DNA of 64,000 nucleotides from Caballeronia calidae (GTDB taxonomy: Bacteria; Pseudomonadota; Gammaproteobacteria; Burkholderiales; Burkholderiaceae): positions 62,001 to 126,000 of the forward strand of contig NZ_FCOX02000004.1 of the NCBI RefSeq assembly GCF_900044055.2, in the 5' to 3' direction. Made by a program: the position numbers and the translations under genes. The notes under the pieces were generated by a model that saw nothing but the letters and a program-made list of their open reading frames with translations, was not told the origin of the DNA and ran no database searches. Below, in pieces: positions 25,095 through 33,893 of this stretch (the first letter of the stretch is position 1; each line of letters starts with the position of its first letter).

Positions 25095-26408
25095 ATGTCG
25101 AGCATCAAAGGCGTTGCGAATCCCGGCCTGACCGGGAGCCAAACGGAGGAAGCCCGCGTCTATGCGAAGGTGACGTGGCGATTGATTCCGCTACTTTTCA
25201 TGTGCTACGTGGTCGCGTATCTGGACCGCGTGAATGTCGGATTCGCCAAGCTCCAGATGCTTCGCGATCTGCAGTTCAGTGAAACGGTGTATGGACTGGG
25301 CGCCGGTATCTTTTTCATTGGCTACTTCCTGTTCGAAGTGCCCAGCAACATCATCCTGCATAAGGTCGGCGCCCGCGTCTGGATCGCGCGCGTGATGGTG
25401 ACGTGGGCCATCATCTCGGCTGCAACGATGTTCGTCACGACGCCGACGATGTTCTACCTCGTCCGCTTCGCGCTCGGGCTTGCGGAGGCGGGGCTCTTCC
25501 CTGGCGTCATTTTGTATCTGACGTACTGGTATCCGTCGCAGCGTCGCTCGAAGATGATCGCGCTTTTCATGACGGGCATTCCGGTCGCGGGCGTCATCGG
25601 CGGTCCGGTGTCAGGGTGGATCATGCACTCGATGGCGGGCGTCTATGGCTGGGCGGGCTGGCAATGGCTTTTCCTGATCGAAGCATTGCCGTCGATCGTG
25701 ATGGCGATCGCCGTCCTCGCCTTCCTCGACGATCGGGTGAGCGACGCCAGGTGGCTCAGCGAGGACGAGCGTAAGCTGATTGCGCGTGACATTGCTCAGG
25801 ATCAGACGCAAACGCAGTCGCACTCGCTTCGCGACGGATTCACCAACCCGCGTGTCTGGCTGATGTGCGGCATCTATTTCTTCTTCGCAGTCGGCCTTTA
25901 CGGCGTCGGGTTCTTCCTGCCTACGCTCATCAAGAACTCGGGCGCCACCGACCCGCTGACGATCGGCATGCTGAGCATGCTGCCGTATGCCGCCGCAGTT
26001 ATCGTAATGATCGTCGTCAGCCGCTCGTCGGACGCGCGCCGCGAGCGACGCTGGCATATCACGGCGCCGGCACTGATCGGCGCGATCGCGTGGCTGGTCG
26101 CGGTCGTTTTCAAGCATGACGTCCTGATCGCGATGATCGCGCTGACGGTCGTGACGTGCTGCGTCATCGTCACGATCTCGCAGTTCTGGTGTTTGCCGAC
26201 CGCCATTCTGAGCGGCGCGGCGGCGGCAGCGGGCATCGCGGTGGTCAATTCGGTCGGCAACCTCTCGGGTTTCCTCGGGCCGTTCTTCATCGGGTGGATC
26301 TCCGACAAAACGCATTCCACCGACATCGGGCTTATCGTGCTGGCCGCGTCGCTGGCGATCGGCGGGCTGCTCGTACTGCGGGTCAGGAAAGACCTGGTGA
26401 ATCGTTGA
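25095..26408 (+). CDS. MFS transporter, ACS family
   Basis: 437 aa with twelve hydrophobic segments. Helix 1 carries the family marker AYLDRVNVGFAKLQM, the loop after helix 2 has EVPSNIILHKVGARVW, and helix 4 is followed by EAGLFPGVILYLTYWYP, as in phthalate, 4-hydroxyphenylacetate and tartrate permeases. AGGAGG precedes the ATG at 25095; the frame upstream crosses the operator region and is not used. It heads an operon with a 3-hydroxyacid dehydrogenase-like enzyme, a thiolase, an acyl-CoA ligase and a gamma-carbonic-anhydrase-like protein, so an organic acid is the expected cargo. Confidence 0.85.
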   Translation: MSSIKGVANPGLTGSQTEEARVYAKVTWRLIPLLFMCYVVAYLDRVNVGFAKLQMLRDLQFSETVYGLGAGIFFIGYFLFEVPSNIILHKVGARVWIARVMVTWAIISAATMFVTTPTMFYLVRFALGLAEAGLFPGVILYLTYWYPSQRRSKMIALFMTGIPVAGVIGGPVSGWIMHSMAGVYGWAGWQWLFLIEALPSIVMAIAVLAFLDDRVSDARWLSEDERKLIARDIAQDQTQTQSHSLRDGFTNPRVWLMCGIYFFFAVGLYGVGFFLPTLIKNSGATDPLTIGMLSMLPYAAAVIVMIVVSRSSDARRERRWHITAPALIGAIAWLVAVVFKHDVLIAMIALTVVTCCVIVTISQFWCLPTAILSGAAAAAGIAVVNSVGNLSGFLGPFFIGWISDKTHSTDIGLIVLAASLAIGGLLVLRVRKDLVNR

Positions 26409-26468
26409 GTCATCTCGTTACAGTCTGAAATGCGATCGCACCGGCTATGGCGCGGTAGGAGAAGGAAG

Positions 26469-27359
26469 ATGGGTAGAAGTGTTGGAGTCATTGGCCTTGG
26501 CGCAATGGGTCAGGGTGTGGCCGCGAATCTCATCGAAGCGGGTTTCGATGTCTATGGATGCGATCTTCGCCAGGACGCAGTGGAAACATTCGTCGAGCGG
26601 GGCGGAAGAGCATGTGAGACGCCGGCCGCGCTCGGCGCGCAATGCGACGTCGTTATCGTGCTGGTGGTCAACGCGGCGCAGACCGATGCGGTGCTGTTCG
26701 GCGAGAACGGAGCGGTGCACGGCTTGCGGCCGGGAAGCGTCGTCGTGTCTTCGGCGACGGTGCAGCCCAGATACGCCGGGCAGCTGGGCAAGCGGCTCGC
26801 CGAGAAAGAAGTCATGCTGATCGATTCGCCTGTATCCGGCGGAATTGCCGGCGCCGCGAGCGGCACGCTGAGCTTGCTGAGCTCCGGACCCGATGCCGCC
26901 TATGAAGCCTGCGGCGATGTGCTCGATGCGATTTCGTCGAAGGTGTACCGGCTCGGGACGGAGCACGGCGTCGGCTCCAGGGTCAAGGTCATCAATCAAC
27001 TGCTCGTCGGCGTGCAGATTGCCGCTGCCGCGGAAGCGATGGCGCTCGGTCTGCGAGAAGGCGTCGATCCGGAGCGGCTATACGAAGTCATCACGCATAG
27101 CGCTGGCAACTCGTGGGCTTTTGCCGATCGCGTGCCGCACATCCTCAAAGGCGACTACTCGCCGCCGCATACGGCGCTCGACATCTTCGTCAAGGATCTC
27201 GGCATGGTTCTCGAAGCCGCACGCGCGACCACGTTCCCGCTCCCGCTGGCGTCGACCGCGTATCAGATGTTCGCGGCGGCGTCCGCTGCCGGTTTCGGCC
27301 AGGAGGACGATACGGCCGTCATCAAAACCTTCCCTGGCATCGAATTGCCGGGCATCTGA
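26469..27359 (+). CDS. NAD-dependent beta-hydroxyacid dehydrogenase (LtnD / HIBADH family)
   Basis: 296 aa. The Rossmann loop GLGAMG (9-14), the substrate loop DSPVSGGIAGAASGTL (119-133) and the catalytic-lysine segment RVKVINQLLVG (K173) are typical of 6-phosphogluconate/3-hydroxyisobutyrate dehydrogenase relatives. The NAAQTDAVLFG region recalls L-threonate dehydrogenase LtnD. No LtnI, LtnK or LtnC genes are adjacent, so the substrate is probably another hydroxy acid. GGAGAAGGAAG lies just before the ATG. It sits between the transporter and the thiolase genes in the same direction. Confidence 0.82.
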   Translation: MGRSVGVIGLGAMGQGVAANLIEAGFDVYGCDLRQDAVETFVERGGRACETPAALGAQCDVVIVLVVNAAQTDAVLFGENGAVHGLRPGSVVVSSATVQPRYAGQLGKRLAEKEVMLIDSPVSGGIAGAASGTLSLLSSGPDAAYEACGDVLDAISSKVYRLGTEHGVGSRVKVINQLLVGVQIAAAAEAMALGLREGVDPERLYEVITHSAGNSWAFADRVPHILKGDYSPPHTALDIFVKDLGMVLEAARATTFPLPLASTAYQMFAAASAAGFGQEDDTAVIKTFPGIELPGI

Positions 27360-27388
27360 ACACCAAGCTCACAATCGAGGTCACTGTC

Positions 27389-28555
27389 ATGCAACCTTCA
27401 ATCATCGGCTGGAGTCATCTTCCGTTCGGCAAGCTCGATGCGCTCGAGCCCGAGGAAATGATCGCAACATCGGCGAAGGCCGCGCTGGAACACGCGGGCG
27501 TCGCGCCCGAGGCGATCGACTCGATCCACGTCGGAACCTTCAACGCAGGCTTCGTGTATCAGGACTTTCCGTCGACGCTCGTCTTCAACTCGATTCCCGA
27601 GCTCCGTTACGCGGCCACCGTGCGATGCGAGAACGCCTGCGCGACCGGCTCCGCGGCCATCTACTCGGCGCTCGATGCCGTGCGCTCGGGGCGGTCGAAG
27701 TACGCGCTCGTAATCGGCTTTGAAAAGATGACCAGTCTGCCGACCAAGGAAGTCGGTGATGTGCTGCAGAAATGCTCGTATGCCAAAGAGGAAGCGGGCG
27801 TGCCGGGCGGGTTCGCAGGCATTTTCGGCACCATCGCGCAGGCGTACTTCGATCGCTATGGCGACCAGTCCGACGCGCTCGCTGCCATCGCGGCAAAGAA
27901 CCATCACAACGGCGTCGCCAATCCGTACGCGCACATGCGGCGGGATTTCGGCTTCGACTTCTGCCGCACGCCGTCCGACAAGAATCCGTTCGTTGCCGGA
28001 CCGCTCAAGCGCACCGACTGCTCCCTGATCTCCGACGGCGCAGCCGCGATGGTCATTGCCGCACCGGACGTCGCTGGCGCGGCGCCGCGAGCGATCGCGT
28101 TTCGCTCGGCGATCCAGGTCAGTGACTTCCTGCCATTGTCGCGTCGCGATCGCACCGAATTCGGCGGTGCGCGCGAAGCCTGGAGGAGAGGACTGGACGA
28201 CGCGCGCATCACGCTGAACGACCTTGCGCTCGTGGAGACGCACGACTGCTTCACAATCGCCGAGTTGCTCGAATACGAAGCAATGGGACTCGCCGAAAAG
28301 GGGCAAGGCGCACGCGTCATTCTCGATGGCGTGACGGCGAAGGGCGGACGCTTGCCCGTCAATCCGTCGGGCGGGCTGAAGTCCAAGGGCCATCCGATCG
28401 GCGCTACGGGCGTGTCGATGCACGTCATGGCCGCGATGCAGCTCGCGGGCGAAGCCGGCGACATGCAGATTCCGAACGCGACGCTCGCCGGTGTGTTCAA
28501 TATGGGCGGCGCCGCCGTGACCAACTATCTGAGCATTCTCGAGCGTCGCTCGTAG
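27389..28555 (+). CDS. SCP2-type thiolase / acetyl-CoA acetyltransferase-like protein
   Basis: 388 aa, thiolase fold. The catalytic cysteine is C84 in CENACATGSAA. The histidines lie in VETHDCFTIAEL and in SKGHPIGATGVS, and NPSGGL is also present, as in SCPx-type thiolases. It would split or form a carbon-carbon bond in a beta-ketoacyl-CoA. The start at 27389 follows the dehydrogenase gene by 29 bp; the frame open upstream overlaps that gene and is not used. The next gene is an acyl-CoA ligase, so a short beta-oxidation-like route is plausible. Confidence 0.82.
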   Translation: MQPSIIGWSHLPFGKLDALEPEEMIATSAKAALEHAGVAPEAIDSIHVGTFNAGFVYQDFPSTLVFNSIPELRYAATVRCENACATGSAAIYSALDAVRSGRSKYALVIGFEKMTSLPTKEVGDVLQKCSYAKEEAGVPGGFAGIFGTIAQAYFDRYGDQSDALAAIAAKNHHNGVANPYAHMRRDFGFDFCRTPSDKNPFVAGPLKRTDCSLISDGAAAMVIAAPDVAGAAPRAIAFRSAIQVSDFLPLSRRDRTEFGGAREAWRRGLDDARITLNDLALVETHDCFTIAELLEYEAMGLAEKGQGARVILDGVTAKGGRLPVNPSGGLKSKGHPIGATGVSMHVMAAMQLAGEAGDMQIPNATLAGVFNMGGAAVTNYLSILERRS

Positions 28556-28587
28556 AGGCTTTCCGCTCCTGAACAAAGAGAACTGAT

Positions 28588-30183
28588 ATGTTGACCACCG
28601 TCATGAACCTCGGCAACCTGCTCACGCAAGTTGCCCGGCGTCACCCGACCGAGCCTGGCTTCATCACGCCTGCGCAGACCTGGACATGGTCCGAGATCAA
28701 TCGCCGTGTCGACGCCGTGTGCGCTGCGTTGCGCGAACGCGGCGTGGGCAAGGGCGACAAAATCCTCGTGCATTCCCGCAACAACCTGCCGCTTTTCGAA
28801 AGCGCGTATGTCGCGTTCAAGCTTGGCGCGGTATGGGTGCCGACCAACTACCGCATCGCGCCGCCCGAGGCGGCTTACCTTGCGAAATCGAGCGGCGCGC
28901 GAGTCATGATTTACGACGCGGGCTTTGAAGAATACGTCGATGTCGTGCGAGCGGCTTCGCCGGCACTGGAGATCGTCGTTGCGCTGGAACGAGCGCGAGC
29001 AGGCGAACTCGCGTACGAATCGCTCGCCAGTGCCGCACAAGAGCCATTCGACGCCGAGGAAGTCGGCCGCGACGATCCGCTCTGGTTCTTCTACACCTCC
29101 GGCACAACGGGGCACCCGAAAGCCGGAACGCTGACGCACGGACAGATGGCCTTCGTCGTCACGAACCATCTCGCCGACCTGATGCCGGGTATCGACTACC
29201 GGTCGCGCTCGCTCGTGGTGGCGCCGCTGTCGCACGGTGCGGGCATTCATGCGATCGTCAACACGGCGCGTGGCGCCGCGAGTATCGTGCCTGCCTCCGA
29301 GCGCCTCGATCCGGAGGAAGTGTGGTCGCTGGTGCAGCAACACCGGGTCGACAACATGTTCACGGTGCCGACCATCGTCAAAATGCTGACCGAGCATGAA
29401 GCGGTGGACCGCTATGACCACAGCTCCCTGCGTTTCGTGATCTATGCCGGTGCGCCGATGTATCGCGCGGACCAGAAGCACGCGCTGAAAAAGCTGGGCC
29501 GTGTTCTGGTTCAGTATTACGGCCTCGGCGAGGTGACCGGCAATATCACCGTGCTGCCGCCGTGGATGCACGAGGAAGACGACGATGCGCCGAACTGCCG
29601 CGCAGGAACCTGCGGCTTCCCGCGCACGGGCATCGAAGTAGCGATTTGCGACGAGGACGGCAAGCGCCTTCAGCCCTTCGAGACGGGCGAGATCTGCGTT
29701 CGCGGTCCGGCTGTCATGATCGGCTACGACAATAATCCCGAAGCCAACGCAAAGGCGTTCAGGCATGGCTGGTTCCATACCGGCGACCTTGGTCATGTCG
29801 ACCGGGAAGGCTTTCTGTTCATCACGGGTCGATCGTCCGATATGTACATCTCGGGTGGTTCGAATGTCTATCCCCGAGAAGTCGAAGAGGCGCTGCTGAC
29901 GCACGACAGCGTGCATGAGGTCGCCGTGCTCGGCATGCCGGATCCGAAATGGGGCGAGCTTGGCGTGGCTGTCGTCGTGTGCAAGCCCGGCAATCGACCT
30001 TTGGCCGAGGATCTGATCAGACATCTCGAAGGCAGGCTTGCACGGTATAAGTGGCCGCGCCACGTGGTGTTCTGGGACGCACTGCCAAAGTCGGCATATG
30101 GAAAGATCACCAAGAAGGATGTCCGGTCACTGCTCTCGAAGGAATGGGAGAAGTATTGCGATGACCACCGAGCGAGTGTCTGA
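28588..30183 (+). CDS. AMP-dependent acyl-CoA synthetase/ligase
   Basis: 531 aa, adenylate-forming enzyme. Core motifs in order: YTSGTTGHPKAG (A3), YYGLGEVTG (A5), HTGDLG (A7), GRSSDMYISGGSNVYPREVEE (A8) and the catalytic-lysine segment YGKITKKD (A10). It activates a carboxylic acid to its acyl-AMP and then acyl-CoA. It follows the thiolase by 32 bp. In this operon it should activate the acid brought in by the MFS transporter, or a breakdown product. The chain length or aromatic nature of the substrate cannot be read from the sequence. Confidence 0.86.
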   Translation: MLTTVMNLGNLLTQVARRHPTEPGFITPAQTWTWSEINRRVDAVCAALRERGVGKGDKILVHSRNNLPLFESAYVAFKLGAVWVPTNYRIAPPEAAYLAKSSGARVMIYDAGFEEYVDVVRAASPALEIVVALERARAGELAYESLASAAQEPFDAEEVGRDDPLWFFYTSGTTGHPKAGTLTHGQMAFVVTNHLADLMPGIDYRSRSLVVAPLSHGAGIHAIVNTARGAASIVPASERLDPEEVWSLVQQHRVDNMFTVPTIVKMLTEHEAVDRYDHSSLRFVIYAGAPMYRADQKHALKKLGRVLVQYYGLGEVTGNITVLPPWMHEEDDDAPNCRAGTCGFPRTGIEVAICDEDGKRLQPFETGEICVRGPAVMIGYDNNPEANAKAFRHGWFHTGDLGHVDREGFLFITGRSSDMYISGGSNVYPREVEEALLTHDSVHEVAVLGMPDPKWGELGVAVVVCKPGNRPLAEDLIRHLEGRLARYKWPRHVVFWDALPKSAYGKITKKDVRSLLSKEWEKYCDDHRASV

Positions 30184-30184
30184 C

Positions 30185-30709
30185 ATGGCGCTTTACGCGA
30201 TCGGGCCCAGAAGGCCTTGCGTGCATCCTCGCGCGTACGTGTCGGAACATGCGGTGGTCATCGGCGACGTCGACATTGCCGAGGGCGCATCCGTGTGGCC
30301 GGGCGCCGTCCTGCGGGGCGACAACGAGAAGATCAGCATCGGCCGCGACGTGAATGTGCAGGACGGGGCGATCATTCATGCCGACCCGGGCTTCCCGGTT
30401 ACCATCGAAGCGGGGGTGTCCATTGGCCATCAGGCGATGCTGCATGGCTGCTTCGTCGGCGAGCACAGCCTGATCGGGTTGCAGGCCGTCGTGCTGAACG
30501 GCGCGACGGTCGGGGCCAGGAGTCTGGTCGGAGCCGCCGCCTTGCTCGGCGAAAGAAAATCGTATCCCGAGCGCAGTCTGATCGTCGGTGCGCCGGCGAA
30601 GGTCGTCCGAGAACTTTCCGACGACGTGATCGCTCAGTTGCGCGCGAACGCGGACGACTATCGAGCGCGAGCCCAGATGTACTCGACGGAGTTGAAGCGA
30701 ATCGGCTAA
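30185..30709 (+). CDS. gamma-carbonic anhydrase-like hexapeptide protein (YrdA/PaaY type)
   Basis: 174 aa left-handed beta helix. The three metal-binding histidines of gamma-class carbonic anhydrases are present: H65 (IIHADPG), H82 (IGHQ) and H87 (LHGC). Members located in acyl-CoA catabolic operons, such as PaaY, act as thioesterases. That role would suit the adjacent acyl-CoA ligase and thiolase. The ATG at 30185 directly follows the ligase stop; an in-frame ATG at 30161 overlaps that gene by 23 bp and is the alternative. It is the last gene of the operon. Confidence 0.83.
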   Translation: MALYAIGPRRPCVHPRAYVSEHAVVIGDVDIAEGASVWPGAVLRGDNEKISIGRDVNVQDGAIIHADPGFPVTIEAGVSIGHQAMLHGCFVGEHSLIGLQAVVLNGATVGARSLVGAAALLGERKSYPERSLIVGAPAKVVRELSDDVIAQLRANADDYRARAQMYSTELKRIG

Positions 30710-31089
30710 TCGGATGCCAGTCGATTAACGTCAAAACGCAATGAAGGTAGCGATAGCTGCGCTCTTTGATGGTCCCATGATCCGCAGGCGCGCTCGCGGC
30801 GCCGTGCGCGTCTACGTTCGCGGCGAATGCTGCGAATGCGCCATACCGCCTCGGCGTGACCGTGGACATGAGCGGCTTGTACCAGGCATCGGCGGCAAGG
30901 GCAACAGCAGTAAAGAAAGCGAATGCCGCTCCGCATAGGGGCCATGCAAATAGACCGACACGAAAACGGGATTTCACGCACCGCGAAAACAAACCAGGCG
31001 ATGCGCTAATATCACACCCCGGGACCCAACCAACCCAACCATAGCTCAAAAAAGAACGCCCATTCACAATCCCGAGGATAAATCCCCCG
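30710..31089. other. 380-bp intergenic region containing a degenerate dispersed repeat
   Basis: No gene is supported. The stretch 30901-30978 is an imperfect copy (roughly 80 percent by eye) of one end of the inverted repeat at 59236-59867. It includes the shared block ATAGACCGACACGAAAAC and a following GGGATTTCAC. The rest may hold the promoter of the ParA gene. Confidence 0.5.
30901..30978 (+). repeat. degenerate partial copy of dispersed repeat element
   Basis: Matches the right arm of the large inverted repeat near 59.8 kb (CAGCAG...AAAGAAAG, GGGGCC, ATAGACCGACACGAAAAC, GGATTTCAC) with several substitutions and small indels. The hairpin core of the parent element is damaged here. It is a single arm, not a full palindrome. 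Confidence 0.65.
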
Positions 31090-31854
31090 ATGCGCCGTGT
31101 GGTCTTCAATCAAAAGGGTGGCGTAGGCAAGTCCACCATCGTCTGCAATCTCGCCGCGATCAGCGCCTCGCGCGGTTTGCGCACACTGGTCATCGACCTC
31201 GATCCGCAAGGCAATGCGAGTCAATACCTGCTCGGCGCCGAAGCCCGCGACGCTCAGCCGAATCTCGCGAGTTTCTTCGAATCGGCACTGAGCTACAGCT
31301 TCCGCGAACCGGCGTTCGAATCCTTCATCCATTCGACGCCATTCGAGAATCTCGACATCGTCCCGTCGAACCCGAACCTGGAAGCGCTGCAAAGCAAGCT
31401 CGAATCGCGCTACAAGATCTACAAGCTGCGCGATGCGCTAAAAAACCTCGGCCATTACGATGCCGTCTACATCGACACGCCGCCCGCGCTCAACTTCTTC
31501 ACGCGCTCCGCGCTGATCGCCGTCGAGCGCTGCCTGATCCCGTTCGATTGCGATGACTTCTCGCGCCGCGCACTCTATTCCGTGCTCGATAACGTGCAGG
31601 AAATCCGCCACGATCACAATCCGGATCTGAGCGTCGAAGGCATCGTCATCAATCAGTTTCAGCCGCGCGCGAGCCTGCCGCAGCAACTCGTCGACGAATT
31701 GCGCAGCGAGGATCTGCCCGTGCTCAACTCGCATCTGTCGCTCTCCGTGAAAATCCGCGAGAGTCATCAGCACGCGCGCCCGATGATCTACCTCGAACCG
31801 CGTCACAAGCTCGCGCAGGAATATCTCGCGCTGCACGAGGAACTGAACGGCTGA
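31090..31854 (+). CDS. orphan ParA family ATPase
   Basis: 254 aa. The deviant Walker A motif KGGVGKST (9-16), DLDPQGNAS (switch I region) and YIDTPPALNFF (Walker B) identify a ParA/Soj/MinD-type partition ATPase. No ParB gene or parS-like palindrome was seen nearby, so it is probably not a plain replicon-partition system. It may position another cellular cargo or be a chromosomal paralog. It is followed after 16 bp by an ICMT-like methyltransferase gene, with which it may be co-transcribed. Confidence 0.85.
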   Translation: MRRVVFNQKGGVGKSTIVCNLAAISASRGLRTLVIDLDPQGNASQYLLGAEARDAQPNLASFFESALSYSFREPAFESFIHSTPFENLDIVPSNPNLEALQSKLESRYKIYKLRDALKNLGHYDAVYIDTPPALNFFTRSALIAVERCLIPFDCDDFSRRALYSVLDNVQEIRHDHNPDLSVEGIVINQFQPRASLPQQLVDELRSEDLPVLNSHLSLSVKIRESHQHARPMIYLEPRHKLAQEYLALHEELNG

Positions 31855-31870
31855 CGCGCCGCGTCCTGCC

Positions 31871-32554
31871 ATGACGGTCACGTCGAAAGTTGCGATCGCA
31901 AGCATCGTCGAAGCCGTCGTGTTCGTCGTGCTGCTGTTCGGCGCGGCGGGCACGCTCGAATGGGGCGCGGGCTGGGCCTGGATGGTCCTGATGTTCGGCG
32001 GCGGCGGCGCCATTACCGTGCTGCTCGCACGGCGCGATCCGGCCTTGCTCGCCGAACGCATGCGCGCGCCGATGCAGCCGGATCAGCCGCTCTGGGACAA
32101 GGTCTTTCTCGTCGTGATGGGCGTGCTGTGGTGCGCATGGCTCGCATTGATGGGGCTCGATGCCGTGCGCTTTCGCTGGTCCGTCATGCCGCTGTGGCTC
32201 GCATCGGTCGGCGCGGCGCTCGTCGCGGTGTCGTTCTGGCTCGTCGCGCGCGTGTTTCTCGAGAACACGTTTCTCGCGCCCGTCGTGAAGATTCAGAAGG
32301 CGCGCGGGCATCGGGTCATATCGAGCGGGCCGTATGCCATCGTGCGTCATCCGCTTTATGCGGCAGCCGGCATCATGATTCCCGCGAGCGCGCTCGTGCT
32401 CGGCTCGTGGTGGGGCCTCGCGTTTTCCGTGCTGCTGCTCGCGGGCCTCTTCTGGCGCACGGTGATGGAGGAGCGCGAGCTCATCGCGCATCTCGAAGGC
32501 TATGCGGCGTACACGCGACGCGTTCGCTATCGGCTCGTGCCGTTCATCTGGTAA
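31871..32554 (+). CDS. isoprenylcysteine carboxyl methyltransferase-like membrane protein
   Basis: 227 aa. Hydrophobic helices run at about 8-30, 33-50, 75-95, 105-128 and 160-190. The C-terminal half has the ICMT/PEMT pattern SSGPYAIVRHPLYAAAGI, MEERELIAHLEGYAAYTRRVRYRLVPFIW, which binds S-adenosylmethionine at the membrane face. Bacterial members have unknown substrates, possibly lipids or isoprenoid compounds. It follows ParA by 16 bp; no functional link between the two is obvious. Confidence 0.8.
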   Translation: MTVTSKVAIASIVEAVVFVVLLFGAAGTLEWGAGWAWMVLMFGGGGAITVLLARRDPALLAERMRAPMQPDQPLWDKVFLVVMGVLWCAWLALMGLDAVRFRWSVMPLWLASVGAALVAVSFWLVARVFLENTFLAPVVKIQKARGHRVISSGPYAIVRHPLYAAAGIMIPASALVLGSWWGLAFSVLLLAGLFWRTVMEERELIAHLEGYAAYTRRVRYRLVPFIW

Positions 32555-32648
32555 GCGCTCGCCGCGCGATATTCGGGAATAAATCGGCTTCACGGACGTT
32601 CATGCTGGAGACAGGCGCATTTCGTCGCGCCTCGCTTCCCGTCCGATC

Positions 32649-33644
32649 ATGCATATGCCGACCATTTCCTCGCAAGCTTCGAATGGACCCAACGGGCCGA
32701 ATGGGCCGAGTGGGCCGCCCACCACGGAAAGCCTCTCGGGCATGGTCGCGTTCGTGCGCGCGGCGGAGTCGGGCAGTTTCGTGGCGGCGGGGCGCGCGCT
32801 CGGGCTGTCGGCGTCGGCGGTGGGCAAGAGCGTGATGCGGCTCGAAGCGAAGCTCGGCGTGCAACTGCTCAACCGCACGACGCGCAGGATCGGCCTCACG
32901 CACGAAGGCGCGCGCTTCTTCGCGCGCTGCAAGCGCATGCTCGCCGACCTCGAAGAAGCGGAGAACGAGCTGTTCCATTCGACATCGTCGCCGCGCGGGC
33001 GTCTGCGCATCAGCGCGCCGTCGCTCGGCACCCGTCTGTTGCTGCCGCTCGTGCCGGAATTCAGGCGGCGCTATCCGGATATCGAACTCGATATCGATTT
33101 CAGCGATCGCGTGGTCGATGTCACACAGGAAGGCTATGACGCCGTGATCCGCACCGGACGTCTCGCCGATTCGCAACTGCTCGCGCGGCCGCTGGCGCAA
33201 TACGGGCCGGTCATCGTCGGCTCGCCCGCGTATTTCGCGGGACACGGCGAGCCCGCCACGCCCGGCGATCTCGAAGGCCATGCGTGCATCCGCTTCCGCT
33301 CGCCGACGAGCGGCCGCCCTGAGCCATGGCGCTTCGCGCGCGAAGATCACACCTTCGCCATCGATCCGCACGCGACGCTCACGTTCAACGACATGGAAGC
33401 GGTGCTCGCCGCCTGCATCTCGGGGCTCGGCCTCGCGTGCGTGCCGGATTTCGTCGCGAAGAGCGCAATCGAAGGCGGCATGCTGCGCGCGGTGCTCGGC
33501 GCGCATATGCGCACGGAAGGCGTGTTCCAGATCTTATGGCCGCCGAGCCGCCACGAAGCGCCGCGCCTGCGCGCATTCATCGATCACGTTGCGTCGCGCC
33601 TCGGCGGCTTGCCGTCGCACGAAGTCCGCTTCCGCGCGGCGTGA
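32649..33644 (+). CDS. LysR family transcriptional regulator
   Basis: 331 aa. The winged helix spans about 30-90 (MVAFVRAAESGSFVAAGRALGLSASAVGKSVMRLEAKLGVQLLNRTTRR), with the effector-binding domain after about 120 (GRLRISAPSLGTRLLLPLVPEFRRRYPDIELD). The N-terminal 31 residues are unusual, with the short repeat NGPNGPNGPSGPP encoded by repeated 9-mers, and are probably disordered. M32 would give a standard-length protein and could be the real start. Its target is not evident; no enzyme gene is divergent from it. Confidence 0.85.
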   Translation: MHMPTISSQASNGPNGPNGPSGPPTTESLSGMVAFVRAAESGSFVAAGRALGLSASAVGKSVMRLEAKLGVQLLNRTTRRIGLTHEGARFFARCKRMLADLEEAENELFHSTSSPRGRLRISAPSLGTRLLLPLVPEFRRRYPDIELDIDFSDRVVDVTQEGYDAVIRTGRLADSQLLARPLAQYGPVIVGSPAYFAGHGEPATPGDLEGHACIRFRSPTSGRPEPWRFAREDHTFAIDPHATLTFNDMEAVLAACISGLGLACVPDFVAKSAIEGGMLRAVLGAHMRTEGVFQILWPPSRHEAPRLRAFIDHVASRLGGLPSHEVRFRAA

Positions 33645-33647
33645 AGA

Positions 33648-33812
33648 TCAGCTCTTCTTGGTGGTCTTCGCGACGAACGGTGCGGGCGCATGCGCGACCT
33701 TCTCGCTGCCGCACTTGGGGCATTTGAGCTGCACCGTCGCATGCTCGGCGATATGCTCCGCGTGCTCGAACGTCTCGCCGCAATCCTGGCAACGGTATTG
33801 ATAAGTCGGCAT
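33648..33812 (-). CDS. FmdB-type zinc ribbon protein
   Basis: 54 aa. It starts MPTYQYRCQDCG as in the FmdB family, with ligands C8, C11, C31 and C34 forming a zinc ribbon, then a short basic tail. GGAGGATGAC directly precedes the ATG at 33812, which decides the start. Members are often regulatory or unknown in function. It is convergent with the LysR gene, with three bases between the stops. Confidence 0.85.
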   Translation of the reverse strand: MPTYQYRCQDCGETFEHAEHIAEHATVQLKCPKCGSEKVAHAPAPFVAKTTKKS

Positions 33813-33893
33813 GTCATCCTCCGCGCGCGACCGGTGATCCGGCGCGATGAGCGCCGGTTCCACCCATTCTAGTTCAGCATTGGCGCGTGAAAA

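Noticed and set aside
31090..31854. ParA as evidence for a plasmid partition locus
   Set aside because: No ParB gene, parS palindrome or replication initiator was found near it.
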